Assembly (NCBI GenBank): GCA_036504595.1
Contig: DASXUX010000067.1
Span: 186,001-250,000, forward strand
Direction: 5' to 3'
Source: DASXUX01 sp036504595
GTDB lineage: Bacteria > Planctomycetota > SZUA-567 > H5-PLA8
Length of the DNA: 64,000 nt
A program made the position numbers and the translations under genes. Shown piece after piece: positions 62,866 to 64,000 of the stretch; position 1 is the stretch's first letter; every line of letters begins with the position of its first letter. The notes below the pieces were generated by a model that was not told the origin of the DNA, ran no database searches, and saw nothing but the letters and a program-made list of their open reading frames with translations.

Positions 62866-62891
62866 TTGTTACAAGACGATCGGAGCAACCA

Positions 62892-64000
62892 TTACGGATC
62901 GAGCGCCTTGGTAGCCTTCACGACGATCGGATCTGAGGCCTTCGTGCAGGTCGTCGTGTCCACCGTGCGGCTCACGACCACTCGCAGTTGCAGTCCCCAG
63001 ACCTTCCCGACATAGAACCCGTTCGCCACATTCGACGGAGCCTGCTCGTTGATCGTGAAGCTCACATCGCTGGCAACACCCAGTGTCTGGATAGCCGGCA
63101 GATCCAGGTCCATCGTGGCGCCTTGCGCACTGGCCACCACGCTGGTGTCGATATTGGTCCAGACGGGAACTTGCTGAGTTCCGGTGTTGCTTTGCCACTG
63201 GAAACTCGGCGAGTCCGCCGCCGGGACATTCGTCGTCGCCTTGACGCTCATGACGAACGCCGCATCGGCGGTTAACGACGAGTCCGGCGCGGTGACAGTA
63301 TTTTTGGCCGCCGCCGCCGTAACCGGCGCGCGCACGGTGATGTTCGTCGGCCCAGGCGCCGTCGGTGGGCAGGAGCCTGTCGCGGAGGCCGTGATGGCCA
63401 GTGACGAGTTGATGCCGACCGAGTAGGTTCCTTGCGGCAGGTTCACCTGGACGTCGCCGCTCAGCACATTGTCGGCGGTTGTCGTCGTGTAACTGCCGTT
63501 GGCGCCCGCGGTGAGTGAGAGTCCGTTCAGCCCCGTGAGCGTTACGTTGGTGTTGTCCACCGTGAACGTCCACGTGTTGCTGAAGCCGGTTTGATCCAGG
63601 CCGCCTTCAAAGTGGAACGCCGCCGTGCAACCCGTGGATAGCGACGGCGCCGGCGAAGCCGGCGGGTTGAAGACCTGGACCGTCTTGGGTGTTGCGTCAT
63701 CGGTGCAGTTGCCGGAATCCGTGACGGTCATGTCGGCCGTAATCGTGGCAAAGGTGCCCGCCGGCACCCCCGACAACGTTACCGTGCCGCTGGCGCTGGT
63801 GGAGGTATAGCAGCCCGCGATGGGATGGTTCTGGGCGTCGAGGCACGGGGTGGTGCCGCCGCCGCTCATCGTGACCGTCGTTGGATCGACCGTGAACATC
63901 CAGGCGTAGGTCAGGCCCGTGTTGCCGTTGCCCGCGGAATTGAGGGAGGTTGTGCCATCAAAGCCGAAGGTCTGAGCGGGGCACACAGGTGGAGTCAGGA
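62892..64000 (-). CDS. Repeat-rich surface/adhesin-like protein (partial, N-terminus beyond window)
   Basis: The visible 369 C-terminal residues are rich in Thr, Ser, Ala and Val and poor in charged residues. They contain at least two Ig/PKD-like repeats (AWMFTVDPTTVTM and NTWTFTVDNTNVTL, each with a nearby SGVPAGTFATI or LPQGTYSVGI) and paired cysteines (SGNCTDD, TGCTAAF, GSCPPT). The C-terminus has no sorting signal that was recognised. It probably belongs to a long secreted or cell-surface protein. The true start lies beyond position 64000, as the frame is open at the edge. Confidence 0.8.
   Translation of the reverse strand, partial: LTPPVCPAQTFGFDGTTSLNSAGNGNTGLTYAWMFTVDPTTVTMSGGGTTPCLDAQNHPIAGCYTSTSASGTVTLSGVPAGTFATITADMTVTDSGNCTDDATPKTVQVFNPPASPAPSLSTGCTAAFHFEGGLDQTGFSNTWTFTVDNTNVTLTGLNGLSLTAGANGSYTTTTADNVLSGDVQVNLPQGTYSVGINSSLAITASATGSCPPTAPGPTNITVRAPVTAAAAKNTVTAPDSSLTADAAFVMSVKATTNVPAADSPSFQWQSNTGTQQVPVWTNIDTSVVASAQGATMDLDLPAIQTLGVASDVSFTINEQAPSNVANGFYVGKVWGLQLRVVVSRTVDTTTCTKASDPIVVKATKALDP

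Overview
The window is about 60% GC and densely coded. It looks like a chromosomal segment of a free-living, probably aquatic or soil, bacterium of the PVC group (Planctomycetota, Verrucomicrobiota or a near relative). The clues are small membrane proteins opening with a PKKRGLFQ-HLST motif, a large Ser/Thr kinase with a DLG motif, many secreted carbohydrate-active proteins, and GC-rich palindromes that also sit in frame inside genes. The phylum is inferred from family style only. No rRNA, tRNA or CRISPR array was seen.

Region 1 (1-13.3 kb, minus strand) is a signalling island. It holds an NtrC-type sigma-54 activator (cut by the window edge) with a CxxCH-containing sensor kinase, a 1,085-residue PAS/GAF hybrid kinase, and a five-gene run: pseudo-receiver, receiver, DUF3365 haem-type hybrid kinase, Hpt, and a receiver-GspE/PilB fusion. 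This looks like a phosphorelay ending on a pilus or secretion ATPase. A 125-bp MITE-like element with 20-bp perfect inverted ends and an 8-9 bp target duplication lies at 6.1-6.3 kb.

Region 2 (13.9-19.6 kb, minus) has a Ser/Thr kinase with a lectin-like C-terminus, a small membrane protein and dprA. Region 3 (19.9-25.0 kb, plus) is an ESX/type VII-like module: three short helical proteins (the first WXG100-like) followed by a membrane-anchored FtsK/SpoIIIE ATPase.

Region 4 (25-46.6 kb) is a polysaccharide-utilisation region without SusC/D: a PcRGLX/YetA-like protein, a DUF4091-type glycosidase, an FGE-sulfatase-fold protein coupled to three tandem small membrane paralogues, a heparinase II/III-like lyase, a right-handed beta-helix protein, a GH-A-type glycosidase and a very large beta-propeller/CBM9-like protein. 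GC-rich palindromes have entered several of these genes in frame.

Region 5 (46.7-48.5 kb, plus) is a complete CbpA/CbpB-type peptide-modification locus: promoter, cobalamin riboswitch, intrinsic terminator, a 37-residue precursor peptide, and a radical SAM/SPASM enzyme whose start overlaps the peptide's stop. Region 6 (48.7-55.2 kb, minus) is a surface-glycan operon with a polytopic membrane protein, SAM methyltransferase, DegT aminotransferase, GNAT, NUDIX, C-methyltransferase and GT2 transferase. Region 7 (55.5-64 kb) has a tannase-like esterase, a CE1 esterase, a giant secreted metzincin, a thioredoxin-fold-like secreted protein interrupted by an in-frame TGA, and a partial repeat-rich surface protein.
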